Positions 1 to 11,800 are shown, counted from the stretch's first letter. The stretch: DNA of 64,000 bases from Qipengyuania sp. HL-TH1 (GCF_036365825.1 NZ_CP142675.1:930001-994000); one strand, 5' to 3'. A program made the numbers and translations. The notes: generated from the letters alone by a model not told the origin.

Positions 1-1441
1 ATGCGACGGCGCGCGACCGGCTGGCCTATGACGAATTGCTCGCCAACAGCCTTGCGCTGATGCTGGTCCGCGCAGACAATCGCAAGCGCAAGGGCCAGCA
101 ATTGCAGGGTGACGGCAGCTATCGCGCCAAGCTTGACCTGCCGTTTCCGCTGACCGGCGCGCAGAAGCGCTCGATTGCCGAGATCGAAGGTGACCTCGCG
201 CAGGAAGCGCCGATGCTGCGGCTGCTGCAGGGCGATGTCGGGGCGGGCAAGACCGTCGTCGCTCTCGAAGCAATGCTGATCGCGGTCGAGGCGGGGGCGC
301 AGGCGGCGCTTCTCGCGCCGACCGAGATCCTTGCGCGCCAGCACTACGAGAGCCTGCGCCGCCTGGCCGAACCCACCGGTGCGCGCGTCGCGCTGCTGAC
401 GGGGCGCGACAAGGGCCGCGCGCGCGAAGCGACGCTGATGGGGCTGCTCGATGGCAGTATCGACCTGGTGGTCGGCACCCATGCGATTTTCCAGGACAAG
501 GTCGCCTATCGCAATCTGGCGATGGTGGTGATCGACGAGCAGCACCGCTTCGGGGTCGGCCAGCGGTTGATGCTCGCCAGCAAGGGCAAGCGCGCGCCGC
601 ATGTGCTCGCCATGACCGCGACGCCGATCCCGCGCACGCTGACGCTGGCGCAATATGGCGAGCTCGACGTCAGCCAGCTCGACGAATTGCCGCCCGGCCG
701 GCAGGCGATCGACACGGTGGTGATGGGGCAGGACAAATTGCCCGCGTTGATCGAGCGGCTGGCCGCGCAGATCGCCGGGGGGCGGCAGGCCTATTGGGTC
801 TGCCCGATGGTGCGCGAGATGGACGGGCCCGAGGATATCGCTGCTGCCGAAGCGCGCTATGCCATGCTGAAGGAGCGGTTCGGCGACGATGTGGTGATGG
901 TCCACGGCCAGCTTGCCCCCGAACTCAAGGATGCCGCGATGGAACGCTTTGCGCGCGGCGATGCCAAGCTGCTGGTCGCGACCACCGTGATCGAAGTCGG
1001 GGTGGATGTCCCCAATGCCACGCTGATGGTGATCGAACAGGCCGAACGGTTCGGGCTGGCCCAATTGCACCAGCTGCGCGGGCGCGTGGGCCGCGGTAGC
1101 GAGAAGTCCTTTGCGTGCTGCTGCATGGCGAAACGCTGTCGGAAACCGCGCAGGAACGGCTCAAGCTGATGCGCCAGACGCAGGATGGCTTCCTGCTGGC
1201 CGAGGAGGATCTGCGCCTTCGCGGCGGCGGCGAATTGCTCGGTACGCGGCAATCGGGCGACAGCGCGTTCAACGTTGCCACGCTGGAGCAGATCACCGCC
1301 TTATTGCCCAAGGCGCATGACGATGCGCGGTTGTTGATCGAGCGCGACGGCGGTCTCGAAGGCAAGCGCGGCGAAGCGGCGCGCGTGCTGCTCTATCTGT
1401 TCGAGCGCGATTTCGGGGTGAAGACGCTACGCGGCGGCTAG
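1..1441 (+). pseudogene. recG: RecG ATP-dependent DNA helicase, 3' part, single-base frameshift
   Basis: RecG is a superfamily 2 helicase that remodels stalled forks and recombination intermediates. The 5' end lies outside the window; the frame is already open at base 3. Seen in order: Walker A GDVGAGKT, Walker B-type box DEQHRFG, TATPIPRT, and motif VI QLRGRVGRG. Just after GRVGRGSEKS the frame breaks near 1108-1114 (tcctttgcgtg). Adding one T gives S-F-C-V-L-L-H-G-E and continues into the next frame with the RecG C-terminus (AQERLK, DGFLLAEEDL, GGGELLGTRQSG) to the stop at 1441. One missing base in a T-run explains the break. It is either a real frameshift or a sequencing error; I favour error because both halves are well conserved. 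Confidence 0.9.
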
Positions 1442-1468
1442 CGGCTGCGCGCCTGCACTGCCGCAGGG

Positions 1469-1942
1469 TCAGGATGTTTGGTCGAGCAGCACCGCAAGCA
1501 GCGCGCGGGCACCGGCATCCACCTCAGCCCAGGTCGCAGTGAACCCGTCGGCTTCGCCATACCACGGATCGGCTACTTCGCGGCCCTCCTGGCCCGGCAC
1601 GATATCCAGCAGCATCGCGACCTTGGCCTTGCCGTCACCCGGATCGACTTGCGCGATATTGGTCATGTTCGACCGGTCCATGCCGAGGATATGATCGAAC
1701 ACATGGAAATCCTGCGCGTGTAGCTGCCGCCCGCGATAGCCGGTGATATCGATGCCGCGCCGCTGCGCTTCGGCAATGCTGCGCGGGTCGGGTGGCTCGC
1801 CGACATGGTAATCGGCGGTTCCGGCGCTATCGACCTCGACCTCGAGCCCGGCTTCGCGCGCCGCCTCGCGAAAGGCCGCTTCGGCGAGCGGGGAACGGCA
1901 GATATTGCCGAGGCAGACGAACAGGATACGCGGTGTTGCCAT
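1469..1942 (-). CDS. low-molecular-weight protein-tyrosine phosphatase
   Basis: Cytosolic phosphatase of the LMW-PTP family, about 157 aa. The N-terminus carries the P-loop C-L-G-N-I-C-R-S (C-x5-R, nucleophile C10 and R16), and the general-acid loop DPWYG is near residue 125. The ATG at 1942 is preferred over a GTG three codons upstream because it puts the phosphatase strand directly after a short M-A-T-P leader. The gene is convergent with recG and stands beside the diguanylate cyclase gene on the same strand. In other bacteria LMW-PTPs act on polysaccharide tyrosine kinases or arsenate; nothing here identifies the substrate. Confidence 0.9.
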   Translation of the reverse strand: MATPRILFVCLGNICRSPLAEAAFREAAREAGLEVEVDSAGTADYHVGEPPDPRSIAEAQRRGIDITGYRGRQLHAQDFHVFDHILGMDRSNMTNIAQVDPGDGKAKVAMLLDIVPGQEGREVADPWYGEADGFTATWAEVDAGARALLAVLLDQTS

Positions 1943-1981
1943 GCGGCCCACCTAATCCGGCGATGCCGGAATGTGCAACCT

Positions 1982-3181
1982 TCAGGCGGCGAGCCGAACC
2001 TGGTTGCGCCCGCCGGTCTTCGCTTCATAGAGCGCGGCGTCGGCGCAGATCATCAGATTGTCGCTATCTTCGCCCGGTTGAAACTCGGCAATCCCGATGC
2101 TGGCGGTGACGGGGATGATCGCATCGCCATGGACGATGGGCGCCCCGGCGATCGCTTCGCGCAGCCGTTCGCAGGCGAACCGTGCGGTTTCGATGTCGGC
2201 GCGGGGGAGCAGCACGGCAAATTCCTCGCCGCCGATCCGTCCGACCAGATCGCGCTCGCGCAGCGCCCTGGATGCGCGTGCACCGACTTCCTTGATCACC
2301 GCATCGCCCGCCGGATGGCCGAACAGATCGTTGACCCGCTTGAAGTGGTCTATGTCGAAAATGGCGAGGCTGAGCTTGCGGTCGCGGTCCACTTCGGCCC
2401 GGGCCATCGATCGGGTCAGCGCTTTCATGAAAGCGCGCCGGTTGGGCAGCCCGGTCAGCGGATCGGTCAGCGCGAACTGTTCGAGCTCGCGCCGCACTGC
2501 ATGTTCGCGCGCCAGCGCCTTGCGGACATAGACCGTCGCGAGGATCGACAGCCACAGCAGCAGCAGGCCGATACCCGCGAGCATATATTGGTAGCGTTCG
2601 TTGGCGATTGCCCGGCTCTGTGCAATCGCCGTGCGCGTGGCGAGTGCGGCGCGCTCGGTGCCCTCGATCTCGTCGAGTGTGCGTATGATCGCTTCGATTG
2701 CGTCGCGGTCGCTGCCGCTGCGCATGGTCCGCAGCGCATCGGCCTGGCGTCCGTCGGCGGCGCTGGCGATCATTGATCCGATGACGGTGTCGAGATGGGC
2801 GAGATCGGTCTTCAGCGCCCTGATGCGGGGGGCCTGGTCGGTATCGTCTGCCAGCAAGCCCGACAGCCGGTCATAGGCGGCGCTGGCACTACGCTTGCCC
2901 TCGGTATGGGGGGTCAGGAAGATGCGCTTGCCGGTGAGCAGATATCCGCGTCCGCCGCGGATCTGCTGCAGTGCGGCAGTGCGCAATTGATCGGTTTCGA
3001 GCAGGACTTCGAGCGTGTAATCCTGACGGGCCTCGGCCGCCGCGCGCTCGATCGAGGATTGCCATGCGCTCCAGCTGGTGCCGGCAAGCAGCAGCGCGAG
3101 GATAATGACGCAGGCGATCAGGAAATAGCCACGCCAATCGGATCCACGCGACCGCGTGGCGATTTGTTTCACCACCCACAT
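1982..3181 (-). CDS. membrane diguanylate cyclase (CHASE3-like sensor, GGDEF output)
   Basis: Predicted to make cyclic di-GMP from two GTP at the inner membrane. Of 399 residues, the first transmembrane segment is about 18-35, then a helical periplasmic sensor (about 40-195) with the RGGRGYLLTG pattern typical of CHASE3 domains, a second membrane segment about 200-217, and a GGDEF domain from about 236. The active site is GGEEF at 317-321. An inhibitory I-site RxxD (R308-D311) sits exactly five residues before it, so product inhibition is expected. No EAL domain is present. The start codon has no strong ribosome binding site, so the N-terminus is less certain. Confidence 0.9.
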   Translation of the reverse strand: MWVVKQIATRSRGSDWRGYFLIACVIILALLLAGTSWSAWQSSIERAAAEARQDYTLEVLLETDQLRTAALQQIRGGRGYLLTGKRIFLTPHTEGKRSASAAYDRLSGLLADDTDQAPRIRALKTDLAHLDTVIGSMIASAADGRQADALRTMRSGSDRDAIEAIIRTLDEIEGTERAALATRTAIAQSRAIANERYQYMLAGIGLLLLWLSILATVYVRKALAREHAVRRELEQFALTDPLTGLPNRRAFMKALTRSMARAEVDRDRKLSLAIFDIDHFKRVNDLFGHPAGDAVIKEVGARASRALRERDLVGRIGGEEFAVLLPRADIETARFACERLREAIAGAPIVHGDAIIPVTASIGIAEFQPGEDSDNLMICADAALYEAKTGGRNQVRLAA

Positions 3182-3288
3182 TGCGCACGGTCCACATTCA
3201 TATGAGGCTTATGCAGAAGCCCGGTTAATCACCCGATAACGATAATACGGGCGGTTCCCGCATATCGCTCGATTGGCTGGCGGCAGAC

Positions 3289-5238
3289 CTAGCGGTTCTT
3301 GCGTCCCTCGATCAACGCATCGACGACGCTCGGATCGGCAAGCGTCGATGTGTCGCCCAGCGCAGCGAATTCGTTTTCCGCGATCTTGCGCAGGATACGC
3401 CGCATGATCTTGCCGCTGCGTGTCTTTGGCAGTGCGGGGGTGAAATGCAGGTGATCGGGCGTGGCTATCGGGCCGATCTCCTTCCGCACATGCGCGCGTA
3501 GCGCTCCGGTCAGATCGTCATCCGCAACCTCGCCCGCATTGAGCGTGACGTAGCAATAGATGCCCTGACCCTTGATATCGTGCGGGAAGCCGACGACTGC
3601 GGCTTCGGACACCTGCGGGTGCAGCACCAGCGCGCTTTCGACCTCGGCGGTCCCCATGCGGTGGCCCGACACATTGATCACATCGTCGACCCGGCCGGTA
3701 ATCCAGTAATAGCCGTCGCGGTCGCGGCGGCAGCCGTCGCCGGTGAAATACTTGCCCGAATAGGTGCTGAAATAGGTCTGCACGAAGCGCGCGTGATCGC
3801 CATAGACCGTGCGCGCCTGGCCGGGCCAGCTGCGGGTGATGCACAGATTGCCCGAGGCAGCACCGTCGAGCACCTCGCCCTCATTGTCGACCAGCTGCGG
3901 ACAAACGCCGAAGAACGGTCGGCCCGCGCTGCCCGGCTTCATATCATGCGCGCCGGGCAGGGTGGTGATCATCACGCCCCCCGTTTCGGTCTGCCACCAG
4001 GTATCGATGACCGGTAACTCACCCTTGCCGACGGTGTCGTGATACCAGCGCCAGGCCTCCGGATTGATCGGTTCGCCGACGCTGCCCAGCAGGCGCAGTG
4101 CGGACAGATCGTGTTTCACCACATGGCTCTCGCCCTCGCGCATGAGTGCGCGGATCGCGGTGGGCGCGGTGTAGAAGATATTGACCTTGTGCTTCTCGCA
4201 GACCGCCCAGAACCGGTCGTGATCGGGATAATTGGGCACGCCCTCGAACATCAGCGCGGTGGCCCCGTTCAACAGCGGGCCATAGACGATATAGCTGTGC
4301 CCGGTGACCCAGCCGATATCGGCCGTGCACCAGAAGACCTCGCCCTCGCGGTAGTCGAAGACATAGCGGAAGGTCGTCTCGGTCCACACCGCATAGCCGC
4401 CCGTGGTGTGCAACACGCCCTTGGGGCTGCCGGTCGAACCCGAAGTGTAAAGGATGAACAGCGGGTCCTCGGCATTCATCGGTTCGCACGGGCAATCGCT
4501 CGCCACATCCGCCGAAAGCTCGTGATACCAATGGTCGCGGCCCGGGGTCATCGACACGTCGCCGCCGGTGTGGCGCACGACCAGCACCGCCTTGGCGGGG
4601 ACCTTGTCCAACGCGGCATCGACATTGGCTTTCAGCGGGATACGCTTGCCGCCGCGCAGACCTTCATCGGCGGTGACGATCCAGTCGCTCTCGCAATCCT
4701 CGACCCGGCCGGCGATCGCCTCGGGGCTGAAGCCGCCGAAAATCACCGAATGGATTGCACCGATCCGCGCGCAGGCCAGCATGGCAAAGGCGCCTTCGGG
4801 CACCATCGGCATATAGATCGTCACCCGGTCGCCTTTGGCGACGCCCATCGCCTTGAGCGTATTGGCCATACGGATGACTTCGGCCTGCAGTTCGGCATAG
4901 GTGATCCGGCGGACCTCGCCTGCGGGATCGTCGGGCTCGAAGATCAGCGCCAGCCGCTCGCCATGGCCGGCCGCGACATGGCGGTCGACAGCGTTGTGGC
5001 AGATGTTGAGCGCGCCATCCTCGAACCATTTGATCGACACCGGATCATAGGACCAGTTGGCCACTGTCCTGGGCGGCGTGATCCAGTCGAGCCGCTGGGC
5101 CTGCCCGGCCCAGAAGGCATCGCTGTCCTCGATGCTGCGGGCGTAGAGCGCCTGGTATTCCTCGAGCGGGCAATTTGTCCCTTCGGTCGCTGCCGCGGGC
5201 CGTTTTACCCATTGCGAACGCGCATCTGCGTCGGTCAT
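3289..5238 (-). CDS. acs: acetyl-CoA synthetase
   Basis: Cytosolic AMP-forming ligase that turns acetate, ATP and CoA into acetyl-CoA, 649 aa, full family length. Motifs: adenylate P-loop [21 protein letters not shown] in the core, [10 protein letters not shown] before the hinge, and a C-terminal SGKIMRR whose lysine is the site of regulatory acetylation in this family. The ATG at 5238 is chosen because AGGAG lies about nine bases upstream and the product then begins [10 protein letters not shown]; the longer reading frame adds an unconserved leader. Together with isocitrate lyase elsewhere in the window it supports growth on acetate. Confidence 0.96.
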   Translation of the reverse strand: MTDADARSQWVKRPAAATEGTNCPLEEYQALYARSIEDSDAFWAGQAQRLDWITPPRTVANWSYDPVSIKWFEDGALNICHNAVDRHVAAGHGERLALIFEPDDPAGEVRRITYAELQAEVIRMANTLKAMGVAKGDRVTIYMPMVPEGAFAMLACARIGAIHSVIFGGFSPEAIAGRVEDCESDWIVTADEGLRGGKRIPLKANVDAALDKVPAKAVLVVRHTGGDVSMTPGRDHWYHELSADVASDCPCEPMNAEDPLFILYTSGSTGSPKGVLHTTGGYAVWTETTFRYVFDYREGEVFWCTADIGWVTGHSYIVYGPLLNGATALMFEGVPNYPDHDRFWAVCEKHKVNIFYTAPTAIRALMREGESHVVKHDLSALRLLGSVGEPINPEAWRWYHDTVGKGELPVIDTWWQTETGGVMITTLPGAHDMKPGSAGRPFFGVCPQLVDNEGEVLDGAASGNLCITRSWPGQARTVYGDHARFVQTYFSTYSGKYFTGDGCRRDRDGYYWITGRVDDVINVSGHRMGTAEVESALVLHPQVSEAAVVGFPHDIKGQGIYCYVTLNAGEVADDDLTGALRAHVRKEIGPIATPDHLHFTPALPKTRSGKIMRRILRKIAENEFAALGDTSTLADPSVVDALIEGRKNR

Positions 5239-5343
5239 CCCGATTGTCTCCTCTTCCAAGACCATCTCTAGGCAATCGCCGCGCGGCTGCAACGGTTAGC
5301 TTGCTCTCGCCTTCGCGCGGATCACCGGTTAGGGCACGCGGCG

Positions 5344-7359
5344 ATGCCTATTCTGAGATATCTGATGTCCGGTACAGCCCTCGCGCTGGCCCTTGTCGAA
5401 CCCGCGGCCGCGCAAGACGCAGATGGGGACGAGGTGATCGTCGTCACCGGTGCGGGTCTCGATGCGACCCCCGCCGCACCCGCCTACGATACGCAGGTGA
5501 TCGACCGCGACCAGCTGGTCGCGGTTCCTTCGGGGCGGATCGAGGATGCGCTGTCCGCGGTCGCCGGGTTCCAGCAATTCCGCCGGTCGGACAGCCGTTC
5601 GGCCAATGCCTCGGCGCAAGGGGCGACGTTGCGCGCGCTGGGCGGTAACGCCACCAGCCGGGCACTGGTGCTGCTCGACGGCGTGCCGATGAGCGATCCC
5701 TTCTTCGGTTATATCCCGTTCAGCGCGATCGCGCCCGAGCGGCTTGCGCAGATCCGCGTTACGCGGGGCGGCGGATCGGGTCCGTTCGGCGCAGGCGCGC
5801 TCGCGGGTACGATCGAGCTGGAAAGCGCCGGGATCGACGCGCTGGATGGCTTCGCCGGACAGGCGCTCGTCAACGACCGCGGCGAAACCGAACTGTCGGG
5901 CAGCGCGGGCGCCAGTCTGGGGAGCGGCTTCGTGGTTGCTTCGGGCCGCTGGGACCGCGGGAAGGGCTTCTTCACCACGCCCGAAGCCGATCGCGCCCCG
6001 CTCAGCGCGCGCGCCGCATTCGACGGCTGGTCCGCGCAGATCCGCGGGGTCGCGCCCCTATCGCAGGATATCGAACTGCAGGTTCGCGGGCTGGCCTATC
6101 GCGATGAACGCACGCTGCGGTTCGACGGCGCGGACAGCAGCATCGAGGGGCAGGACGCCAGCCTGCGCCTGGTCGGGCGCGGTGCGTGGGAATTCGACGC
6201 CATCGGCTATGTGCAGGCGCGCAACTTCACCAACATCGTGGTCAGCTCGACCCGCTTCGTGCCCGTGCTCGACCAGCGCAACACGCCGGCGACGGGGCTG
6301 GGCGGAAAGTTCGAGATCCGGCCGCCGGTGGGCGGGGCACATGTCTTGCGGCTGGGCGTCGACTATCGACGTGCGGACGGCGAATTGTTCGAAACCGCGA
6401 TCAGTGCCTTTTCTGGCGCGGTCACCGCGCGCCGCAATGCGGGGGGGACCAATACCGATCTGGGCGTGTTTGCCGAGGACGACTGGACGCTGGGCGCGCT
6501 GGTGCTGACCGCGGGGGCGCGGCTCGACCGCTGGACCATCCGCGATGGCTTCTACCGCGAGAACGACGGCGCCGGAGCGCCGGTATTGGCGACCACCTAT
6601 GGTGACCGTGCGGGGTGGGATGCCTCCTTCCGCGGCGGTCTGCTCTTCCGCGCAAGCGATAGGGTGGCGCTGCGCGCCGCAGCCTATTCGGGCCTGCGCC
6701 TGCCGACACTGAACGAGCTCTACCGGCCCTTCGTGGTTTTCCCCGTGGTGACCCAGGCCAATGCGGCGCTCGAGAACGAACGGCTCGAAGGCTTCGAACT
6801 GGGCGTGGATGTGACTCCGGCGCCGGGGGTGGGCCTGTCGCTGACCGCGTTCGACAACCGCGTGAAGAATGCGGTCGCCAATGTCACGCTCGACACCAAT
6901 TTGCGCCAGCGCCGCAACATCGATGCGGTGCATGCGCGGGGGATTGAGGCATCTATTTCCGCGACCCTGGGCGAGGTGTCGTTCGATGCCTCGGCAGCAT
7001 GGACCGATGCCGAAGCGCAGGGTTCGGGCTTCGCCGCGGCGCTCGATGGCAATCGCCCCTCGCAGACCCCGCGGTTCGTCGCCGGCGCGACGCTGGCCTG
7101 GCGCCCGGCGGAAAACTGGCTGCTGTCGACCACGCTGCGCCATGTCGGCGCACAATTCGAAGACGATCTGGAAACCGACCTTTTGCCCGCGGCCACCACG
7201 CTCGATGCCTTCGTCCAAGTGCCGCTGACCGACACTATCGCGCTGGTCCTGCGCGGCGAGAACCTCACCGACGAGACCATTGTCACGCGTAACCAGGGCG
7301 GATCGATCGACTTCGGCGTCCCGCGCACGGTCTGGGCCGGCGTAGAAGTGGGGCTTTAG
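5344..7359 (+). CDS. TonB-dependent outer-membrane receptor
   Basis: Active outer-membrane importer energised by TonB, 671 aa. A signal peptide ends at about residue 24 (PAAAQ), followed by a TonB box-like stretch DEVIVVTGAG, a plug domain (about 45-150) with DGVPMSD and VTRGGGSGPFG, and a beta-barrel with the late motifs YRPF and ENLTDE. The protein ends in ...VEVGL rather than the usual terminal aromatic residue. Layout and size resemble BtuB and FecA-like receptors, but the substrate cannot be read from sequence. There is no room for a cobalamin riboswitch in the 105 bases separating it from the divergent acs start. Confidence 0.9.
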   Translation: MPILRYLMSGTALALALVEPAAAQDADGDEVIVVTGAGLDATPAAPAYDTQVIDRDQLVAVPSGRIEDALSAVAGFQQFRRSDSRSANASAQGATLRALGGNATSRALVLLDGVPMSDPFFGYIPFSAIAPERLAQIRVTRGGGSGPFGAGALAGTIELESAGIDALDGFAGQALVNDRGETELSGSAGASLGSGFVVASGRWDRGKGFFTTPEADRAPLSARAAFDGWSAQIRGVAPLSQDIELQVRGLAYRDERTLRFDGADSSIEGQDASLRLVGRGAWEFDAIGYVQARNFTNIVVSSTRFVPVLDQRNTPATGLGGKFEIRPPVGGAHVLRLGVDYRRADGELFETAISAFSGAVTARRNAGGTNTDLGVFAEDDWTLGALVLTAGARLDRWTIRDGFYRENDGAGAPVLATTYGDRAGWDASFRGGLLFRASDRVALRAAAYSGLRLPTLNELYRPFVVFPVVTQANAALENERLEGFELGVDVTPAPGVGLSLTAFDNRVKNAVANVTLDTNLRQRRNIDAVHARGIEASISATLGEVSFDASAAWTDAEAQGSGFAAALDGNRPSQTPRFVAGATLAWRPAENWLLSTTLRHVGAQFEDDLETDLLPAATTLDAFVQVPLTDTIALVLRGENLTDETIVTRNQGGSIDFGVPRTVWAGVEVGL

Positions 7360-7416
7360 CCGCGGCCCGATCCATTGGGGGCAGGGTAGGCGGTCCTCAG
7401 CCCGCCATAGGTTCTC

Positions 7417-8826
7417 TTAGGGAGAGCGGTCGAGACCCCCGCCCAGCGCGACGAACAGCGTCGTGCCGTTCTGCAGATAGGCCCGGCGCGTGGCGAGCAA
7501 TTGCTGGCGGGCGGAGAACAGATTGCGTTCGGCATCAAGGACTTCGAGGTAATCGGCCACGCCTTCGCGGTAGCGCAGGCGCGCCAGTCGCGCGATGCGT
7601 TCCTGAGCGGCGACGCCCTGTTCCTGCGCGGCGACCTGCTCGGCCAGCCAGCGGCGTCCGGCAAGCCCGTCCGACACTTCGCGGAATGCGGTCTGGACCG
7701 CCTTTTCATACAGCGCGACCTGTTCGGTTTCGCGCGCCCTGGCGAGATCGAGGTCGGCTTCGCGGGCGCCCCAGTCGAAGATCGGCAACGAGATCGAGGG
7801 GCCGAACGACCAGCTGAGCCCGTCCGAACCGAACAGATCACCCAGCTCGCTCGAGGCGAAACCGGCGCTGCCGGTCAGCGAAATGCTCGGGAAGAAGGCG
7901 GCCCGTGCGGCGCCGATATTGGCGCGCGCGGCACGCAACTGTTCCTCGGCAGCGACGATATCGGGCCGGACCAGCATGAGATCCGACGGCGTTGCCGCGT
8001 CGAGCACCATCGCGTTTTCCTGCGCGACCATCGGCAGCGCGGCAGGCAGATCGGCGGGAAACCCGCCGCCGACCAGTACCGACAGCTGGTTGCGCAGCCG
8101 CGCCTGCGCCAGCTTCTCCGATGCCAGCTGCTGCTCCGCCGTGGTGAGCAGCGTTTCCGCCTGCCGGAACGGCAGCGCCGAGGTCACGCCCGCATCGAGC
8201 CGCAATTGCGCGATCCGCAATCCCTCCTGCCGGCTTTCCAGCGTGGCCTGGGCAAGGTCGATCTGGTCATCGGTTTCGAGCAGCTCGAAATAGGTCGAGG
8301 CGACATCGGCGATCAGCGAGAGATAGAAGGCGCGCTGGTTGGCTTCGGTGGCCAGATATTGCGCTCGCGCCGCGTCGGACAAATTGGCGACCCGGCCCCA
8401 GAAGTCGAGCTCGAAGGACGTGACCCCGACACCGACATCGAAGCGATCGGTGGTCACCGATCCGCTCGCCGCGGGGTCCACCGTGCCGAGCGGTGTGCGC
8501 GTGCGGCTGGCCGAAGCGTTGGCCACGGCGGTGGGCAGGCGGCGGCTGTCCTGGATGCGGTACTGCGCGCGCGCCTGTTCGATCCGCGCGGTCGCGGCAA
8601 TCAGGTCGCGATTGTTGGCTACCGCGGTATCGATCAGCGCGACCAGGCGGGGGTCAATGAACCAGTCGCGGTAGGACAGCGTGCTGGCGACGACCGTTCC
8701 GTCGGGGCGATACTCGGGATCGTAAGCCGGGGCACTGGCGAGCGGCGGGCGCGTGTGGTCGGGCGCCATATTGACGCAGCCGGCCAGCGCCAGCGCCATC
8801 ACACTGGCGCAGAGCATGCGGTTCAT
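7417..8826 (-). CDS. RND efflux outer-membrane lipoprotein channel (NodT/OprM family)
   Basis: Trimeric outer-membrane duct of a tripartite drug efflux pump, 469 aa. The N-terminus is a lipoprotein signal with lipobox L-A-G-C (Cys about residue 16). Two outer membrane efflux protein repeats follow, with the family pattern DFWGRVANL in the first and ARANIGAARAAFFPSISLTG plus SLPIFDWG in the second. The start codon overlaps the stop of the upstream pump gene (ATGA), indicating translational coupling. Third gene of the adaptor-pump-channel operon. Confidence 0.93.
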   Translation of the reverse strand: MNRMLCASVMALALAGCVNMAPDHTRPPLASAPAYDPEYRPDGTVVASTLSYRDWFIDPRLVALIDTAVANNRDLIAATARIEQARAQYRIQDSRRLPTAVANASASRTRTPLGTVDPAASGSVTTDRFDVGVGVTSFELDFWGRVANLSDAARAQYLATEANQRAFYLSLIADVASTYFELLETDDQIDLAQATLESRQEGLRIAQLRLDAGVTSALPFRQAETLLTTAEQQLASEKLAQARLRNQLSVLVGGGFPADLPAALPMVAQENAMVLDAATPSDLMLVRPDIVAAEEQLRAARANIGAARAAFFPSISLTGSAGFASSELGDLFGSDGLSWSFGPSISLPIFDWGAREADLDLARARETEQVALYEKAVQTAFREVSDGLAGRRWLAEQVAAQEQGVAAQERIARLARLRYREGVADYLEVLDAERNLFSARQQLLATRRAYLQNGTTLFVALGGGLDRSP

Positions 8827-11800
8827 GCCGGTTCTCCTTCGAGGTCGCTGGCGGGCGTAGGTTTGCGTTTGCCGATGCGCGTGCGGACCAGCAGGTAGAG
8901 CAGCGGGATCACGAAAATCCCGATCAGCGTCGCCGCGATCATGCCGCCCATGACGCCGGTACCGACCGCAATGCGGCTGGCCGCGCCGGCCCCCGTCGAC
9001 AGCACCAACGGAACCATGCCGAGGATGAAGGCGAGCGAGGTCATGATGATCGGCCGCAGGCGCAGGAGTGCCGCAGTCTTCACGGCCTCGAGCGGGCTCT
9101 TGCCGTCGTCTTCCTGCTCGATCGCGAATTCCACGATCAGGATGGCGTTCTTGGCCGCCAGCCCGATGATGGTGATCAGTCCGACATTGAAGTAGATATC
9201 CGCCGACAGGCCGCGCGCCATGGTGGACAATACCGCACCCAGCACGCCCATCGGAACGATCAGCAGTACCGAGAGGGGCACCGACCAGCTTTCATAAAGC
9301 GCCGCGAGCACGAGAAAGACGATCACCACCGACAGGCCCAGCAGCAGGCCGATCTGGCCGCCCGCCTGCTTTTCCTCATAACTGATCCCGGTCCATTCGA
9401 AGCCGATCCCTTCGGGCATTTGGCTTGCCAGCTGTTCCATTTCGCTCAGCGCCGCCCCCGAGGACTGGCCCGGGGCCGCGGTTCCCGAAAGGGTCATCGC
9501 CGGATAGCCATTGTAGCGCGCCAGGCTGGGCGGGCCCGCGGTCCATTCGGCAGTGGCGAAGGAACTGAACGGCACCAGCGCCCCCTGGGCATTGGGGATG
9601 CGCAGCGACAGCACGTCCTCGGGCGTCATCCGGTGCGGCGCGTCGGCCTGCACCAGCACCTGCAGGACCCGCCCCTGGCGGTTGAAGTCATTGGCATAGG
9701 CCGACCCGAAATTGATCGACAACGCATTGTTCACATCGTCCATCGACAAGCCCATCGCGCGGGCCTGCACCCGGTCGACTTCGACATGCAACTGCGGCGC
9801 GGGCGGCTGGTCTTCGGGGCGGATATTGGCCAGCGTCTCGCTTTGCGAGGCCATGCCGAGCAATTGGTTGCGCGCGTCGGTCAGCGCATCGCGGCCCAGA
9901 CCGGCGCGGTCCTGCAGCTTCATCGTGAAGCCGCTGGCCTGGCCGAGCGACTGGATCGCAGGCGGCTGGATCGCGAAGGCGAGGGCATTGTCGAGCCGCA
10001 TGAACGTCCCCATGGCCTGGCCCACCAGCCCTTCGGCCGAACTTTCGGCTCCGCTGCGCTCGCTCCAGTCCTTGAGCGGCGTAAACATCATCGCGTTGTT
10101 CTGGCCCTGGCCGAAGAAACTGAAGCCGCGCACCACGACCACGCGTTCGACTTCCTCGCGCGACTGCCAGAATGCCTCGACCGGTGCGATGGCTTCGTCG
10201 AGCCGTTCCTGCGTCGAGCCAGTGGGCGATTGCACCACCGTGATCACATAGCCCTGGTCCTCTGTCGGGAGGAACCCGCCCGGCAGGCGGACGAACAGCA
10301 GGCCGGTGATCCCCGCCAGCAGAAGGAAGACCGCGAGCCCACGCATCGGGCGGCCGAGGATTGCGGCATTCGTGCGGCCGTATTTCTCGGTCATGCGCGC
10401 GAACCAGCGGTTGAAGCCGCCGAAAAAGCGTCCCGCTGCACGGCGGCCCTGTTCGACCCGTCCGCGCCAGCCCTCGGGCAGTGGGCGCGGTTCGTCCAGC
10501 TCGCCTTCTTCTGTTGCATTATGATCCTGGACGTCTTCCATCCGCAGAAAAGTCGCGCACAGCGCGGGCGTCAGCGACAGCGCCAGCACGGCGGAGAAGA
10601 AGATCGAGATCGCGAGTGTGACCGAGAACTGGCGGTAGATCCCGCCGGTCGAACCGGGGAAGAAGGCCATCGGCAGGAACACCGCGATCAGGACCAGCGT
10701 GATCCCGATGATCGCGCCGGTGATCTGGTCCATCGCCTTGCGCGTTGCCGCGAGCGGGCCGAGCCCTTCCTCGCGCATGATGCGCTCGACATTCTCGATC
10801 ACGACGATTGCGTCATCGACGAGGATGCCGATCGCCAACACCATGCCGAACAGCGTCAGCACGTTGATCGAAAAGCCGAACAGCCACAGGCCCAGACAGG
10901 CACCGGCAAGCGCGATCGGGACGACCAGCGTCGGGATCAGCGTCGCGCGCCAGTTCTGCAGGAACAGGAACATGACGAGAAAGACCAGCACCATCGCCTC
11001 GATCAGGGTCTTGACCACTTCCTCAACCGAAACCTCGACGAAGGGCGTGGTATCGTAAGGGATCGACCAGGCGACATCGTCGGGCAGGCCCGCACCGATT
11101 TCGGCCATCCGTTCGTTGACCCCCTCGGCGGTTGCCAGCGCGTTGGCGCCGGTGGCCAGCTGGACCGCCATCCCAGCCATCGCCTGACCATTGAGCGTGG
11201 TCGATGTGGCATAGCTCTGCGCGCCGATCTCGACCCGCGCGACATCGCCCAGCCGGACGCTGGCGCCGCCCGCATCTGCGCGCAGGATGATCCGCCGGAA
11301 CTCGTCCTCGGTCTCGAACCGGTTCTCGGTCGTGATCGTGGCGGTGATCTGCTGGCCTTCTTGCAGCGGCAGCGCGCCCAGAGAACCGCCCGCGGTCTGC
11401 GCATTCTGCTCGCGGATCGCGGCCACCACGGCGCTGGGCGAAAGATTGTAGGAAGCCAGCTTTTCGGGATCGAGCCAAATGCGCATCGCATATTCGGAGC
11501 CGAACAGCGTGACATCGCCGACGCCGGTCACACGGCGCAATTCATCGATCACTTGCGTCGAGGCGATATTGCCGAGATCGGTCGAGTCGAGCGTGCCCGA
11601 TTCCGAAGTCAGCGCGACGATCATCAGGAAGCCGGCATTCGCCTGGCGCACGGTAATCCCCTGGCGGCGGACTTCCTCGGGCAGCCGGGCCTCGACCGTG
11701 CTCAGCCGGTTCTGCACCTCGGTCTGCGCGATATCGATATCGGTGCCCGCTTCGAAGGTCAGCGTGATCGAGGCGGTCCCGTTCGAAAGGCTCGACGAGG

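Noticed and set aside
1104..1118. Programmed ribosomal frameshifting in recG
   Set aside because: No slippery heptamer with downstream structure is evident, and RecG is not known to use recoding; an indel is simpler.
5293..5343. Cobalamin riboswitch before the TonB receptor
   Set aside because: Only about 100 bases separate the divergent starts, with no B12-box-like sequence.
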